A stretch of 64,000 bases of DNA from Siphonodentalium dalli (taxonomy: Eukaryota > Mollusca > Scaphopoda > Gadilida > Siphonodentaliidae), in NCBI GenBank assembly GCA_032622095.1, contig CP136067.1, positions 176,736,556 through 176,800,555 of the forward strand. Reading direction: 5' to 3'. The notes below the pieces were generated by a model. The model ran no database searches and was not told where the DNA came from. It saw nothing but the letters and a program-made list of their open reading frames with translations. Both the position numbers and the translations under genes were made by a program. This document shows, piece by piece, positions 28,101 to 43,100 of the stretch (positions within the stretch are counted from its first letter, which is position 1; each line of letters opens with the position of its first letter).

Positions 28101-31100
28101 TACATGTCATTATTAACATTCTTGACAAATTTTATGATGATCAGAATAAAAGTACGACCTGTAGCCCGTGCTAAAGAATTTAGTCATACAAAGAGTAAAA
28201 TCCAAGATGGCTGCTGGCGGCCATGTTTTTGGGCCGAATGACCCCAAAATTACTCGTTCCCATCTACATGTCAATATTAACATCCATGACAAATTTCATG
28301 ATGATCAGACGAACAGTACGGCCTGTAGCCCGTGCTAATGGATTGAATTTTGAAATCAAAGATGGCCACTGGCGGCCATGTTTTTTTCTCCGAATGACCC
28401 CAAAATTAATCATTCTGGTCTAAATGTTGATGTCAACAGCTATGACAAATTTCATAATGATCCGACCAAAGGTACGACCTGTAGCCTGCATTGTTGACGC
28501 CTTACGTACACACGCACACACATACACACGGACGACAAAGCCATGGCAATAGCTCAAACTTTACAAAGTAAAGTTGAGCTAATAAAGCAGTGATATTACT
28601 TACATTTATTTCCCGATTTATTGGTTTCTTCTGGTTCAGGTATTTTGGTTCTATTAATGGAAGTTCTTTCGACAGTTTGCCGGCTGATTCAGCTATTGCA
28701 TTGATTTGTGCTTCAGTGAGAACAGACTGATGGGAAGGCACCGGTGATGTGGAAGGAAGCGGTCGGAATTTATCCTCAATCTGCAACATCGAAAAACACA
28801 AATGTGACCCGCCATATCAAATCCAGTCGTAAGTCAGGATTTTTTTTTACCCTGTGCCAATGCATTCTCTTATATATGCGAGTCGACCATAGGTCGCCTC
28901 GCATATATAAGAGAATGCATTGGCCTAACAATGTTTTATCATTTTTTTTAAATAAATGATTCTTACAATTTTTAGGACATAAAATAAAAAACATCCATTA
29001 CCCTGCAGGGAGCCCCACACATATATAGAAGCATATAGAAGAGTGTCGTCTGCTCATGTTTGTCTGGGGCTCTGTATGGGTGAAATTATAAAATTGTTAA
29101 AGAATACAAGAAAAAATTATTAAAATTGTACAAAATTGTTAGGCCAATGCATTCTCTTATATATGCGAGGCGACCTATGGCCGACTCGCATATATAAGAG
29201 AATGCATTGGCACAGGGTAAAAAAAATCCCGACTTACGACTGGATTTGATATGGCGGGTCACAAATAGAGAATACCTACAGTTTTTGTTTGAAAACCAAA
29301 ATATCTCATCAGTCATAATATTTTTACGAGCGACTGCAAAATGCGACTATTGATATCCTAGATGACATACTAAATTTGAAAGACATAATTTCTTTATGTA
29401 GACTTTGCTCACTTATCCGACTGATTAACCTTATGTTGGATGGCAGCCATTAATTCACGGAGTTGTTGTCATTGTTTCAGTCATTATTGTTGTTGTTGTT
29501 GTTGTTGTTGTTGATATGAATGACAACGGCGAAGATTGCACGTGATGATGATCATATTTGATCATGTTGATTATGATGATGATGACGAAGATGATGGTGA
29601 TAATGATGATGATGATGATTATTAAGATGATGATATTGGTGATGACAATGATAATGGAATGATGATGATGATGATGATGATTATTAAGATGATGATATTG
29701 GTGATGACAATGATAATGGAATGATGATGATGATGATGATGATTATTAAGATGATGATATTGGTGATGACAATGATAATGGAATGATGATGATGATGACG
29801 ATCATGATGATGATGATGATGAGGATGATGATTATTATTAAGACAATTATATTGGTATGATAATGATAGTGATAGTGATAATGATAATGATGATGAGGAT
29901 GATTTTTAAGACAATAAAACGTCGCAGACCACATGTCCCCCGACTCGAGTGGTAAACTTCATGATTGGATTTGTTAGAAGGATACTATTTGCAACAATGT
30001 TATACAGTATATAGATGTTGCAAACCACCACAAAATTTCTTGGCAAAATTTCTTGGACAAAACAACCCGATGAACAAACGCATGCAAACGCGAAAAAAAT
30101 GATATTTTTGTATTAGCTGTATAGATGTTGCAAATCACCAACATGTTAGGAACAATATCCCAGAGTTTCAAATCTCTACATTTAAAACTGTAGGAGGAGT
30201 TGATTACACCATGAAGGTACCCAATCTCATCCAAAAGGCAAAAATGTTCCAAATTTTCTAAGTCGAAAACCCCCCAAAAATATGGAAAAAATGATATTTT
30301 TTATTAGCTATATAGATGTTGCAAATCACCAACATGTTAGGAACAATATCCCATAGTTTCAAATCTCTACATTTGAAACTGTAGGAGGAGTTGATTACAC
30401 CATGAAGGTACCCAATCTCATCCAAAAGGCAAAAATGTTCCAAATTTTCTAAGTCGAAAACCCCCCAAAAATATGGAAAGAATTATATTTTTGATTAGCT
30501 ATATAGATGTTGCAAATCACCAACATGTTAGGAACAATATCCCAGAGTTTCAAATCTCTACATTTAAAACTGTAGGAGGAGTTGATTACACCATGAAGGT
30601 ACCCAATCTCATCCAAAAGGCAAAAATGTTCCAAATTTTCTAAGTCGAAAACCCCCCCAAAAATATGGAATTATTTTTATTTTTGATTAGCTATATAGAT
30701 GTTGCAAATCACCAACATGTTAGGAACAATATCCCAGAGTTTCAAATCTCTATGTTTAAAACTGTAGGAGGAGTTGATTACACCATGAAGGTACCCAATC
30801 TCGGACGCACGGACGGACGGACGAGGGTCATTTCTATAGTCCTCCGACGGAAACGTCGGGGGACAATCTATAGTCCTCCGACGGAAACGTCGGGGGACAA
30901 TTATATTGGTAATGATAATGATGATGATGATGATGACGACGATGTTGACGATGATGATGATGATGATGAGTTCTTCATTCTGTCTATCTTTTGTATATAA
31001 TTGTTTTTTCTCATGTCAAATTGGATCAGAGAATAAAGCAACTATATGTTAACAATTGGTGGAAATTAATTTCGCCAAATGAGGAACAGGGTTGACAAGA

Positions 31101-34100
31101 TAAAAACGATAATGCTCATGTATAGCATAGCTTTCGGCCCTGGGTCTTCTTCAGTGCTTGTATTTCAAAATTCATTAGAATTTGAATTCAAATATTGCAA
31201 TGATATCTAAAGCATTGAATGAGCATTTTTATATTATATCTGCCAAAATGAGAATTCACTTATTTATTTGAATAAACAATATGACATTATCATGGCTTCT
31301 ATTATATTTAAAACTTATTAGATAATCATGATTGAAAAAAGATTTCACACTAACCTCCTTGAGATTATTGAGGATTTCTTCCTGTGCTGACGTATTAGGA
31401 GAGCCGTTATCAGCGACACTCATTATGGAATCTTGTACTATTGAAGACCACGACGTGGTGACTGGTGTGGAAGATCGGCTGGTACTCATGTAAGAGTTGG
31501 ATGATGTTTGTGGTGTGAGGCACATCAGGCTTGTTGGTGGAGTGTACAATGCTGGGGAACAAAATTATTACTGTACAATTTAACTAAAGTATACATTGGA
31601 ATGGCCTATTATTCATCTGGAGGGGTTTTCAGAAAAAATAAGCAGATACAGATAATGTTAGTGCAGGAGTAGTCCTATTTATTGGAGAGAAATGTTCAGA
31701 TTATAAGTTCAACAAATATTTCAAGTTGTTGAACTTATTATCTGAACATTTCCTATGGGAAATACTCATCAATGATGATCAATGGAGTATTTACAGTAAT
31801 GCCCAAAATAATCGACTTCTTAACCACAGCAGAATTATGGATAACTTTTCAGGATTTAGTCGGAAATATGGCTTATTACCATTCATCGGAAAGCTCTCAC
31901 TGAGAGCTTTCCGATGAATGGCAACAAGCCATATTTCCTACTAAATCCTGAAAAATTAACCATTATTCTGATGTGGTTAAGGAGTCGACTATTTAGGGCA
32001 TTATTGTAGTATAGAACGGGTTAATTCCCTCTGGCAGTTTTAATAAACAATATTTTTTCATGATTCTATTTTGATCTTGTGAATAATTTACTACAGCCGT
32101 ATGCTGAGTACTATTTATTGATGGTCTAGACATTGTATACGAAGTGGTATAATTTTTTTTTAATTAGTGCTTTACAAAGGGCCCAATTTAAATTTGAATT
32201 CAAATGTTGCCGACATCTAAAGCTTATTTTTATGTTTTTTTTTATTCAACAACAATTTGATTTAATTTAGTTTCTAGAAATATTTTTTCTGTTCAAAAAG
32301 ATGTCTCCTAATTCTGAGGTATTAATATCCAACATTATATATAGGTTATAATTTAGTAATAAAAATTACCAAATTATGAATTTCCTCAAGAATATGTGAC
32401 CCGCCATATCAAATCCAGTCGGAAGTTGGGATTTTTTTACCCTGTGCCAATGCATTCTCTTATATATGTGAGTCGACCATAGGTCGCCTCGCATATATAA
32501 GAGAATGCATTGGCCTAACAATTTTTTATCATGTTTTTTAAATAAATGTTTCTTACAATTTTTAGGACATAAAATAAAAAAACATCCATTACCCTGCAGG
32601 GAGCCCCCACACATATATAGTAGCACCTAGAAGAGTGTCGTCTGCTCATGTTTGTCTGGGTGAAATTATAAAATTGTTAAAGAATACAAGAACAAATTAT
32701 TAAAATTGTAAAAAATTGTTAGGCCAATGCATTCTCTTATATATGCGAGGCGACCTATGGTCGACTTGCATATATAAGAGAATGCATTGGCACAGGGTAA
32801 AACAATCCCGACTTCCGACTGGATTTGATATGGCGGGTCACATATACTAATAGTACATACAGTATAATGATATTATGAATGCAATATTACCCACAAAACA
32901 CACTTTGTGTGAACTGAGCATTTGTTTTATATACAGGACGTAAAGAGTGCGCGATATAAAGCAAACATTGTTCATAGTGGGGTCTCCCATTTCCTATGAA
33001 TCATTCTGATTTTGTACTATCTTTTTTTTTTGTCTGCCATCTGCTTTTATTACCTAAACACCCCTCCAAATGAATAGTAGACCATTCCAATGTATACTTT
33101 TATAACTGAATGGAAGAATCCATTTAGTAAAGAAATGGTTAACACTTCCGTTACTAGAGCTTCCTGAAATTTGTCTGAAACCCTGTGCCAATGCATTCAA
33201 GCTCTTATATAATTGTGTGAGTCTCCCACAGAATAGCCAATTTAACCCTTTGAGTGCCAGGTCCTATTTTTTGTATCAACCCATATACCCTGTGGCAATG
33301 CATTCTCTTATATATGCGAGTCGACCATAGGTCGCCTCACATATATAAGAGAATGCATTGGCCTAACAATTTTTCATCATTTGTTATAATTTTTTACAAT
33401 TTTAATAATTGTTTCTTATATTCTTTAACAGGTTTATTTTGTAGGTTTAGGGCCAGGGAATCTTACGTTTTTCATGGGCATCCCAATTATTACTATGAAT
33501 ACTTGGTGATAGTTTTGAGTTATAATATGCCCTATAGCATGCTTAAGCATATTCCAAAAAAATTCAACCAAAAAAAAAAAAAAAAATTTATTTTTTATTT
33601 TATTTTAGGGCCGATTTTACAGAACGTAAATTAGGGCCGATGAGATCGGCCCGTGGCACTCAAAGGGTTAAGTATAGCTTTCATAGGTTCCCATATTAAT
33701 TCACACCTATAAGAACAATTTGATAGCCGACCTATGGATCTCGCTTCAAGTGACGTAAAACTCTGCATGCTAGAGCAACATTACGATTGGTGGAAACAGC
33801 CAGTTCAAGGGTTATTTATATACCCCTGATGTTTCACATGCTCTCTACCCCCCAATGTTTCTCCAAAATCCTGCTGTCAAGGGTGATGGGGGACATGGTG
33901 ATTTTAATGTGAAAATATATTGGTCAAACAATATTTACCTTGACCTTGTAAGCCAGTGCATTCTCTTATATATGCAAGGCTCCCTATGGGACATTTAAGA
34001 GAATGCACCGCCACAGGATATTTAATGCTGCAATAGCGTAGTTCCCCGTCATGAAAGGGTTAAATAATGAAACACTCTTTGTGAGGGCAGGTACACCGAG

Positions 34101-37100
34101 AACTTTCAAAAAGACCACTGTTTCGCTCAGGGTTCTACTGCACTTATTTAAATGCAAAACGGGATATGTGAAAAAAACAAAGGGTATGGATTTGAGTGTG
34201 TGTGTAGTTCATAAGGCGGTTGCATTGGTGCATGCAATTTGTCAGTGTAAGTTTTTTTTACTTCTTTGTGTGAAATGTGCACATTCCCTATCTGGGTGCA
34301 CCAGCAATAAACTTAAGTCACTGAGTGTATTATAAAATCAAATCATGTATTTATAGGGTTACAGACCTCCAACTACAGTAATGTCCTAAATAATCGACTC
34401 CTTAACCACAGCAGAATTATGGGTAACTGTTCAGGATTTAGTCGGAAATATGGCTTGTTGCCATTCGTCGGAAAGCTATATTTCCGACAAAATCCTGAAA
34501 AGTTACCCATAATTCTGCTGTGGTTAAGGAGTCGATTATTAAGGGCATTACTGTAGAACAAAATTTTTAATAAAAGTACAACTCTACTGGTTCAGGCTTT
34601 TTATCTCTTAAAAACTTAAAAGAACCGATTGTGAAATAGTTTATCAAATTTTAATTTAAGTTTATTTTAAATTTAATGATATCGAATTAATTGTTAGTGT
34701 CCCTCTATATCATTGAAAATATATAACATAATTGCATAGAAATATAATATCTAACAAGAATAATCTTGTTTAGGCAGTGTTGCAGGTGACACTTATTTCA
34801 ATATATGTCATTTTATACACTAAATTCTACATTGAGAGAAAAGTAGATTTATTTTTAAATTAGCCTGGAATTATGAATTCAATTTTAATAGTGTATATAT
34901 TTCCCATTTAGCATGGTCCCCTGCCATTGTCCAGAAAACCATTTAATAGTAAATTAATATATACAGTAATGCTATAAATAATCAACTCCTTAACCACATC
35001 ATAATTATGGGTAATTTTTCAGGATTTAGTCGGAAATATGGCTTGTTGCCATTCATCGGAAAGCTCTCAGTGAGAGCTTTCCGATGAATGGTAACAAGCA
35101 ATATTTCCAACTAAATCCTGAAAAGTTACCCATAATTCTGCTGTGGTTAAGGAGTCGATTATGTAGGGCATTACTGTACACTAAAATCTAAATTGAGAGA
35201 AAAGTAGTTTTATTTTTAAATTAGCCTGGAATTCATTTTTATGTGTATATAATTTTTATCTTTGGAAATAACTTGATTATTTCCCATTTGGCATGGAGCC
35301 CTGCCATTGTCCAGAAAACCATTTAATGAGTAAATTCATATATAATATGTTGCGTAATATCATACCTGGGTTAGCGACCCACTCCTGCAGTGCTTTCTGT
35401 AGCCGCCGCACGTGCAGAGGTTTGCTCGCCATGCCAACCAAGGCCATAATCTCGAGGAATTCTTCCTCCCCTGCCTCACATAGCTGCTGAACGTCATCGC
35501 CGCCTGTTAAAGATGCATAATCCAAATTAATGCTACCAAATTACTATTTCTTTGGCTTCGGGGGTAAAAAATATTTGATTCGAGTCAAGGAACCCACCCA
35601 TCAAAGCTCAGAGTGATGAGATATCGATTTTTGAAATTTTGTTATTTCTCGAAATGTGTATTTATCTGTGGCCCAGAAAAAATTCGTCAAACCGACGGTT
35701 CTGGGACAAAATTGCGGATGAAGATGGATAACTCTAAAATCAAGTGGTAATAAGGCCAAATATTTTGATACTCAAGTGATAATACGGTCATATTTCATTG
35801 AACAACATGTTGATAAATAACACATTTTGGGAAATTTGATACCATAGTTGACAGTGGTTAGCATTATTTTGTTGCAATCAATCGATTCTGATAGCGTATT
35901 TTGAAGAAATGTTGTTGTTGTTATAAGGGGACCATCTGATCGGATCGAATACCTTTAAATGATAAAAAAATAACCTATTTTAGGAGATCAACAGTCTAAC
36001 TAAATTCATTGAATGTATCTAAATTGATATCGTCTGAGGTCATTCATAGTAAAAGTACATTTATAAGAGGAGGTCTATCTCCAATAAAAACTATATAAAA
36101 AAGATTTGACCACACAAAAGGAGATTAATATTTCAATATATATAAATTATTTACCCAAATCCCACCTGATATCCCACCAAGTATATTTTAAAGACATATT
36201 ATGGACTTGTTCAGGTGTGTTAAACAGTTATGTTAGTAATCAGGCACTATGCCAACTGGAGGAATGTAGCATTCTACTAACATTGGTGAAAATGTCAAGC
36301 AAATCGACGGTACCACTCCATAGAAAACATCATCTGAACTACGCTCAATTGTAAATATTTACTTCTCGATTTGGGACGCAATGATAAAGTAATGAAAATG
36401 ATTACACCATCAAGAGTCACTTAATTTAATTAATATATAATAATGGCGGTGTGTGTTGTCAGTTTGGATTTAATATTTGTAACAATAACTTCTTTGAGCA
36501 AGATTATCCTCCATTTCTATTTGATCACCCTACAGGAGTGTTTCCCATCACTTTAACTAAGTGGCAGAATTGGATGTTTCAAATTCCATATGAGCTACAT
36601 AATAGTGGAGTGGGCAGACACCACGATATACAGTATAATGCTCTAAGTAATCGACTCTTTAACCACAGCAGAATTATGGGTAACTTTTCAGGATTTAATC
36701 CGAAATATGGCTTGTTGCCATTCATCGGAAAGCTCTCGGGGATTACTTAGAGCATTACTGTATATAATGAACAACATAGTGGGTGGAAATGTTAAGGAGA
36801 AATCCTAAATTCCAAATATTAGAACATCAAATAAGTTGACAAACAATAGCCAGCTAGGACTCAATATATAGCCTATCCTATGTCTGCCAAAATGCCTGCC
36901 TAGTATATCACATCTAATTTAAAATGTACTCAAAGAAAAAAAGTAAATTGGAAGATACAAGCTATTAAAAAGAAAAAATCCCAAATCCGGCCTTAACCCT
37001 TTCAGTGCCAAGTCCGATTTTTGTATCAACCCATATTTCCTTGATCATTTTTTCAAATTTATTGATTATAATAATGTGATACATTGATGGAAAGAGCTCT

Positions 37101-40100
37101 AAGAGCAAAAATGGGTGCAAATGTCAGATGATTTTATAACGTCAGTGAGATAACTCAGATTACGAAGGAGGTTCATTGAACTTAATTTCTATGACATGAT
37201 ATATATAAAATACAATATTTAATCAGAGTTTAAAACAGTTTAATATATGAGAATGGCACGACATCATTTCATATTTTGTGTCACTGCCACTATGTGTGAA
37301 GTTCGTGAAAGAAAGCAGTTACTGTTTGGAACTTTGGATTCAATGGAGTCTGATTCGAGTCATTGCAAACGGAAACTCTTCTGCGCATGACTACGCTTCA
37401 CCCTGTCGCGCACTGCAGGCACGCGCGATATCAAAATTGCGCATCATGACTTGGGAATAGCGCATACGCAAACGGGATTACAGAGAACTATATTATAGTA
37501 TCCCAACCTGGGCCTGTCTGTCGGAATGCTGAATGGTTAACAAATTATATTCCATTTCCCGGATAACGATGTTGGTCGGATTTGGAGATGGCATGATGGA
37601 GCCCAAAATGTTTATTTAATATATTTATATCGTTTTAATTTTGAGTTTAAAAAAATATGATATTATTTTATTGATCTGAGTAACGCAATATAGGCTTTTC
37701 TGGTAAGAATGTCAGATACCGACATACAAATATGTCCCACAAGAAATTCACTAACTTCAGTATCGCGACATTTCTGGTTTTATGTGGTGGAGGAAACCAT
37801 GTGCGCTACGATTATGGTACAACCGCGATGAACATGCAAACCATCACAGACCTATACCTGCATGTTGCACCGACCTTCCATGAGTAACTGGGCAATATAT
37901 ATTCGAGCAATGAGCTTTTGGGCAACTTGCCCTATACACATTGGACCATGGAGGTCACAGATGGTCGCGGAAGGAGACTTGTGTTAAGTATTGGGGATAA
38001 TATGAATAATTTGTATAGATAATGCAGTCTATTCACAGTGATAAAGAACTTGTATATAACGATTCGAAATATCCCGAATCACCCAACCGCTTTCAAATCG
38101 AATCGAATCGGAACGTAAGATTCGAAATCAAATCGAATCTCGAAGCTTCGTCGGGCCCTACTATAAGGGTACCATTCCCCAAAGCCCTAGCAGAAACCCA
38201 GCCTTAACATCTCAAATGAGTGGACATATAATAAGAATGGCTTAATATACAAGAATGCCAAATTGTTGTGTAAAGTATATCACAATTAATTCCAAATGTA
38301 CTCAAATCAGAAGAGGAAAGTGGGAAATGCCAACTGGATTCTGAAGAGGAGGAAGCAATCCTAAATTTTAACTGTTAGAAGATCAAACGAGTCCACATAA
38401 AATAAGGGTGAGTCAACATACATGGTTGTCCTACCATGTACTGTCCTACCATGTACTGTCCTACCATGTACTGCCAAATTTCATGTCTAATAGATCAAAT
38501 TTAACCCTTTACCCAACAGAACGGCCCTGTGCCAATGCATTCTCTTATATATGCGAGTCGACCATAGGTCGCCTCGCATATATAAGAGAATGCATTGGCA
38601 TAACACATTAAAAATTATAAAATTGTTAAAGAATGTAAGAAAAATTGTTAAAATAAATTATTTTTTTAGGCCAATGCATTCTCTTATACCGTATATGCGA
38701 GGCGACCTATGGTCGACTCGCATATATAAGAGAATGCATTGGCACAGGGCATAACTGTAACTATCACAATGTGGTCAAGGAGCCGGTTCCAATGATATCC
38801 ATATTTGTATAGTTCTATTGAGACAGACCGAAGATATTTTAGGCTGTTGAAGCTTTATTTGGCCGGTTTTGGCCGGTTTGTTGGGTAAAGGGTTAACTCC
38901 ATATGTACATGTACTCAACCAGATGAGAAAAGTGAAGATATAGGCATTTTGTTCTATAAAGGATAAATTATCATATACAGTAATGCCCTAAATAATCAAC
39001 TGATTCAACTCCTTAACCACAGCAGAATTATGGGTAACTTTTCAGGATTTAGTCGGAAATATGGCTTGTTGCCATTCATCGGAATGAGAGCTTTCTGATG
39101 AATGGCAACAAGCCATATATCCGACTAAATCCTGAAAAGTTACCCATAATTCTGCTGTGGTTAAGAAGTTGATTACTTAGGGCATTACTGTATTTCCACA
39201 TTATTAATGGACCCAATGTCAAGTTCCCTTACATGTCAACAAAAACAAGCCCCTTAAAGTTAATTAAATTATTGTGAGAGAAGAAAAATGGACATTTATT
39301 GCATAATATACAGCAATTTTATAGCTGGTTTAGCATTTAATAATTTGATTCCTAACTGAGGTGACATGGGTTTATCTGGGGTGTCTGAAATATATGAAAG
39401 CAAATAGATTAACAACATGAAGGGAGGAAGGTCTTAATTATTTAGTTTTAAAACCAACATATTTTGTATCATTCTCGGATTGAATGTGACACATGAACTC
39501 ATTTTCTGGAGAATTATTAGTGCATCAAGACACGTTCCTGCCTCATTGGTTCAGATGCCCATTGTACCACCCCTGGGCTAAGGCCAAAACAAAAACTTCT
39601 CTGTTTCTGATAACATTGGGATAATTTTCCAGACAGGCAGCAATTTTTTTGTTATCCAATTTTATTTTAAACCTTTCAGCTGTTAGCGATATAATAGTGT
39701 TGTCTCGGTCCCATGGAATATGGTAGATCAATGTGTATTCAAAATGAGCCAAGAATTGAATAAAAACATGCTGTCCCTTATTAAATTCATTCACTCTGCA
39801 GTAAGATCTCTACCAATGAACTTAATAACCGACTTATTTTTGCTTTTGGGATTGGGAAAAACAATAAATATTCACATTGACACTCTAACAGGTGACTATA
39901 GACTAGATTTCTGGAGAAAATTGAAAACAAAATTGAGACAGGAAAGAAAATCTCAGCTAGGCAGGCTATAGGAAACAAAGAGGCAGACAAGAAAATCTCA
40001 GCCAGGCAGGGTATCGGAAACAAAGAGGTTTTTTATTTTGGCTTAAGTCATCCTGCTGAACTGCTATGATGCTGGTTGGAATAGAATACAATTACAGCAG

Positions 40101-43100
40101 ATTACAACCAGCTTTTGGTCTAAACTTTCTAACTAATGTTTTGTCAGACATGAAATTTCTATGTGAAAACTATGGCCAAAGTTGGGGGGGGGGGGGTGAG
40201 ACAAACCCCCTGTCACCACATCCCTGCCACCCACGCTTTCCACTGCAATTATACATGAACGTCTATTCTCTTGTAACCAATTGAACTTTAGGATTTCACC
40301 TAGCATCGACATCTCCAATTATTAAAAGTCCTCAAGCCACTCGCATTGACAAACCTTAATCCTTTCTTTCTTAAATACCCATTGACGAGTAGGCTAGTTC
40401 CCTCAGGAAATGTTCAGATAAGAAGTTCAACAAACGACCATATCCATATATGAGTATTTAAAATACTAGTAGATGTTTTTAAATTAATTAGCACTTGTTT
40501 TAACCCTTTGAGTGCCAGGGGCCGATCTGATCGGCCCTAAACATACAAAATAAGTCTGTTAAAGAATATAAAAATAAATTATTAAAATTGTAAAAAATTG
40601 TAAAAAAAAATTGTTAAGCCAATGCATTCTCTTATATATGGTCGACTCGCATATATAAGAGAATGCATTGGCACAGGGTATATGGGTTGATACAAAAATC
40701 GACCTGGCACTCAAAGGGTTAAATCAATTAGCACTGAATATAGGCACGCTACAAGACCGAGAGAATAACAAATGGAAAATGTGTCAGAACAAAAACATAT
40801 CAGGCATTATGAAAATCCATTTTATTATAATTTGAGATGGGGGCTGCGAGATGTCCTCCTCCCCACCCCTCCACCCTCAATCACTACAGTCTACATCCCA
40901 AGAGACTTCATAATTAACTGAACCAATCACCACCCAGATAGCAGAAACTCATGGGTGAATATTACAATTTGTTATCATTTGAACTGGGGACTGTGGGGAC
41001 AGATTCCTTCCTTACTACTAACTCCCCAACCCTCAATCTACTACATCTTAGGGATGTAGTGATTGAGGTGGGGTTCATTCCCAAGTGACTTCATACATGA
41101 ACAACATCCCAGATAGAAGCATGGTTTATAGTTGAAACTTCAACATTTGAACATTTGTGGGTCACTAGATGCCCTCCCCTAATCCCCCACTCAATCACTA
41201 CATCCCAATGAACCACATCCCAACAGCATCAACACATGGTTGAAAATGCAACTTTTCACCATTTTGTTCAAGTCTGCAAATAGTGTGTCGGTCATTTGCA
41301 GAATGAGGTTCCCAGAGGGGAGGGTGAATTTAGTGATGCTGTCCTGCTATCCCAGGCTAGCATCACCAAATTCACACTCAGGGGACCTCATTCTGCTTAG
41401 GCATCATCTTCTTGAAAGTATCTATAGTCTAAAATTAACATTGTTTTAGTTACTTTTTCCCTTCTGGGATGTTTCTATATCCCCTAATTTGCAGAAGATA
41501 AAATGCATAATCGAGATGACTAATGGGTGAACATACTTCAACTGGGGAACTTCAATATGATCCTAGGTCTCCCATACCAGTTGAGGCCAAAGCAGAATGA
41601 GGTTCCCAGAGGGTGAATTTGGTGATGCTAGCCCACTCTGCAGGATAGTATCACTGAATTCACCATCTGGGGACCTCATTCAGCAAATGACACACTATTT
41701 GCAGCTGGTTAGTTGTCATTTGAGGCGGTGGCTGATAAACGCCCTCCCCCCTCAATAAATATATCTCAAGCTATTTAAGCGGGTGAAATGAACCAACCAC
41801 CTCCCAATTTCCCAAATAGCAGCAACATGTGGGTGCAAATGCACAATGCAGATGCATCGTGGGTATTGATTTGGCAAGGAATAGAAATATAATCAGAGGC
41901 GAGGCAACTCAAATCCAAAACATGCTCGGCAACGTCATGCAGAAAATATTTTAAACAGAAAGCAACATAAATGCCAGACTTTTTTTCATAGAAAACTTTT
42001 TTTCTGCCTCAGTTTGCTTCTTGGTGTGAATGCTGTGTAATTTAGATGCTTGGAGCTGGGCGAATTTTTTTGCTAAGCACTGAAGCTCTGCCAAAGTTAC
42101 GAGGGTAAATTGGCTCCCAGTGGGGATTAACAGTTATTTTAGTGCCGAGAAAGTCGAGGATTGGCAATGCGATCAAACATCCCAGTGAGGAAAAAATGAG
42201 ACACGATAAAAACTAAACAGGAAAGCCAAAGATGGATGGTGCTTCTTCATGTTGGTATTAACCCTTACGTTTAACCCTTTACCCAACAAACCGGCCAAAA
42301 CCGGCCAAATAAAGCTTCAACAGCCTAACATATCTTGGGTCTGTCTCAATAAAACCATACAAATATGGATATCATTGGAACCGGCTCATTGACCACATTG
42401 TGATGGTTACAGTTATACCCTGTGCTAATGCATTCTCTTATATATGCGAGTCGACCATAGGTCGCCTCGCATATATAAGAGAATGCATTGGCCTAAACAA
42501 AAATCTTTTTTTAACACTTTTTACCATTTTTTCTTACATTCTTTAACAATTTTATAATTTTTAATGTGTTAAGCCAATGCATTCTCTTATATATGCGAGG
42601 CGACCTATGGTCAACTCGCATATATAAGAGAATGCATTGGCACAGGGCCGTTCTGTTGGGTAAAGGGTTAATGCATGCTCTCTCAGCCAACCCAAGCAAG
42701 CGTCTGACAGATAATCCTGTTTCTGTATGTTCCAGCCAATTTTTTTGTGAAACCTTCAGTGAAACCTTTATTAATTTTATTCAGATTCTAACGTATAAAA
42801 TAACACATATGGAATCAAGCCTTGAAATAGTGTGTCTGTCATTACACCTCAGCAGAATGAGGTTCCCAGAGGGTGAATTTTGTGATGCTAGCCCGCTATG
42901 CGGGGTAACATCACTAAATTCACCCTCTGGGGACCTCATTCTGCAAATGACAGACACCCTATTTCAAGGCTTGGATGCATGCTCTCTCTAGCCAACCCAA
43001 GCAAGCTTCTGACAGATAATCCTGTTTCTGTATGTTCCAGGCCAATTTTTTTGTGAAACCTTTATTAATTTTATTCAGATTCTAATGTATAAAATAACAC

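Noticed and set aside
29974-30634. Three near-identical 61-92 residue open frames ([15 protein letters not shown])
   Set aside because: They repeat every 191 bp with the satellite unit and have no conserved context beyond it.
33570-33605. Poly(A)/T tract as a retrogene tail
   Set aside because: It is inside a family F element, and no coding or SINE sequence precedes it.
34051-34335. 94-residue open frame ([14 protein letters not shown]...)
   Set aside because: Starts in a family B terminus (AAAGGGTTAAATAATG), no homology recognised, no splice context.
39543-40023. Open frames at 39.5-40.0 kb, 50.3 kb and 57.4 kb
   Set aside because: All lie in copies of the family K repeat and are disrupted differently in each copy.
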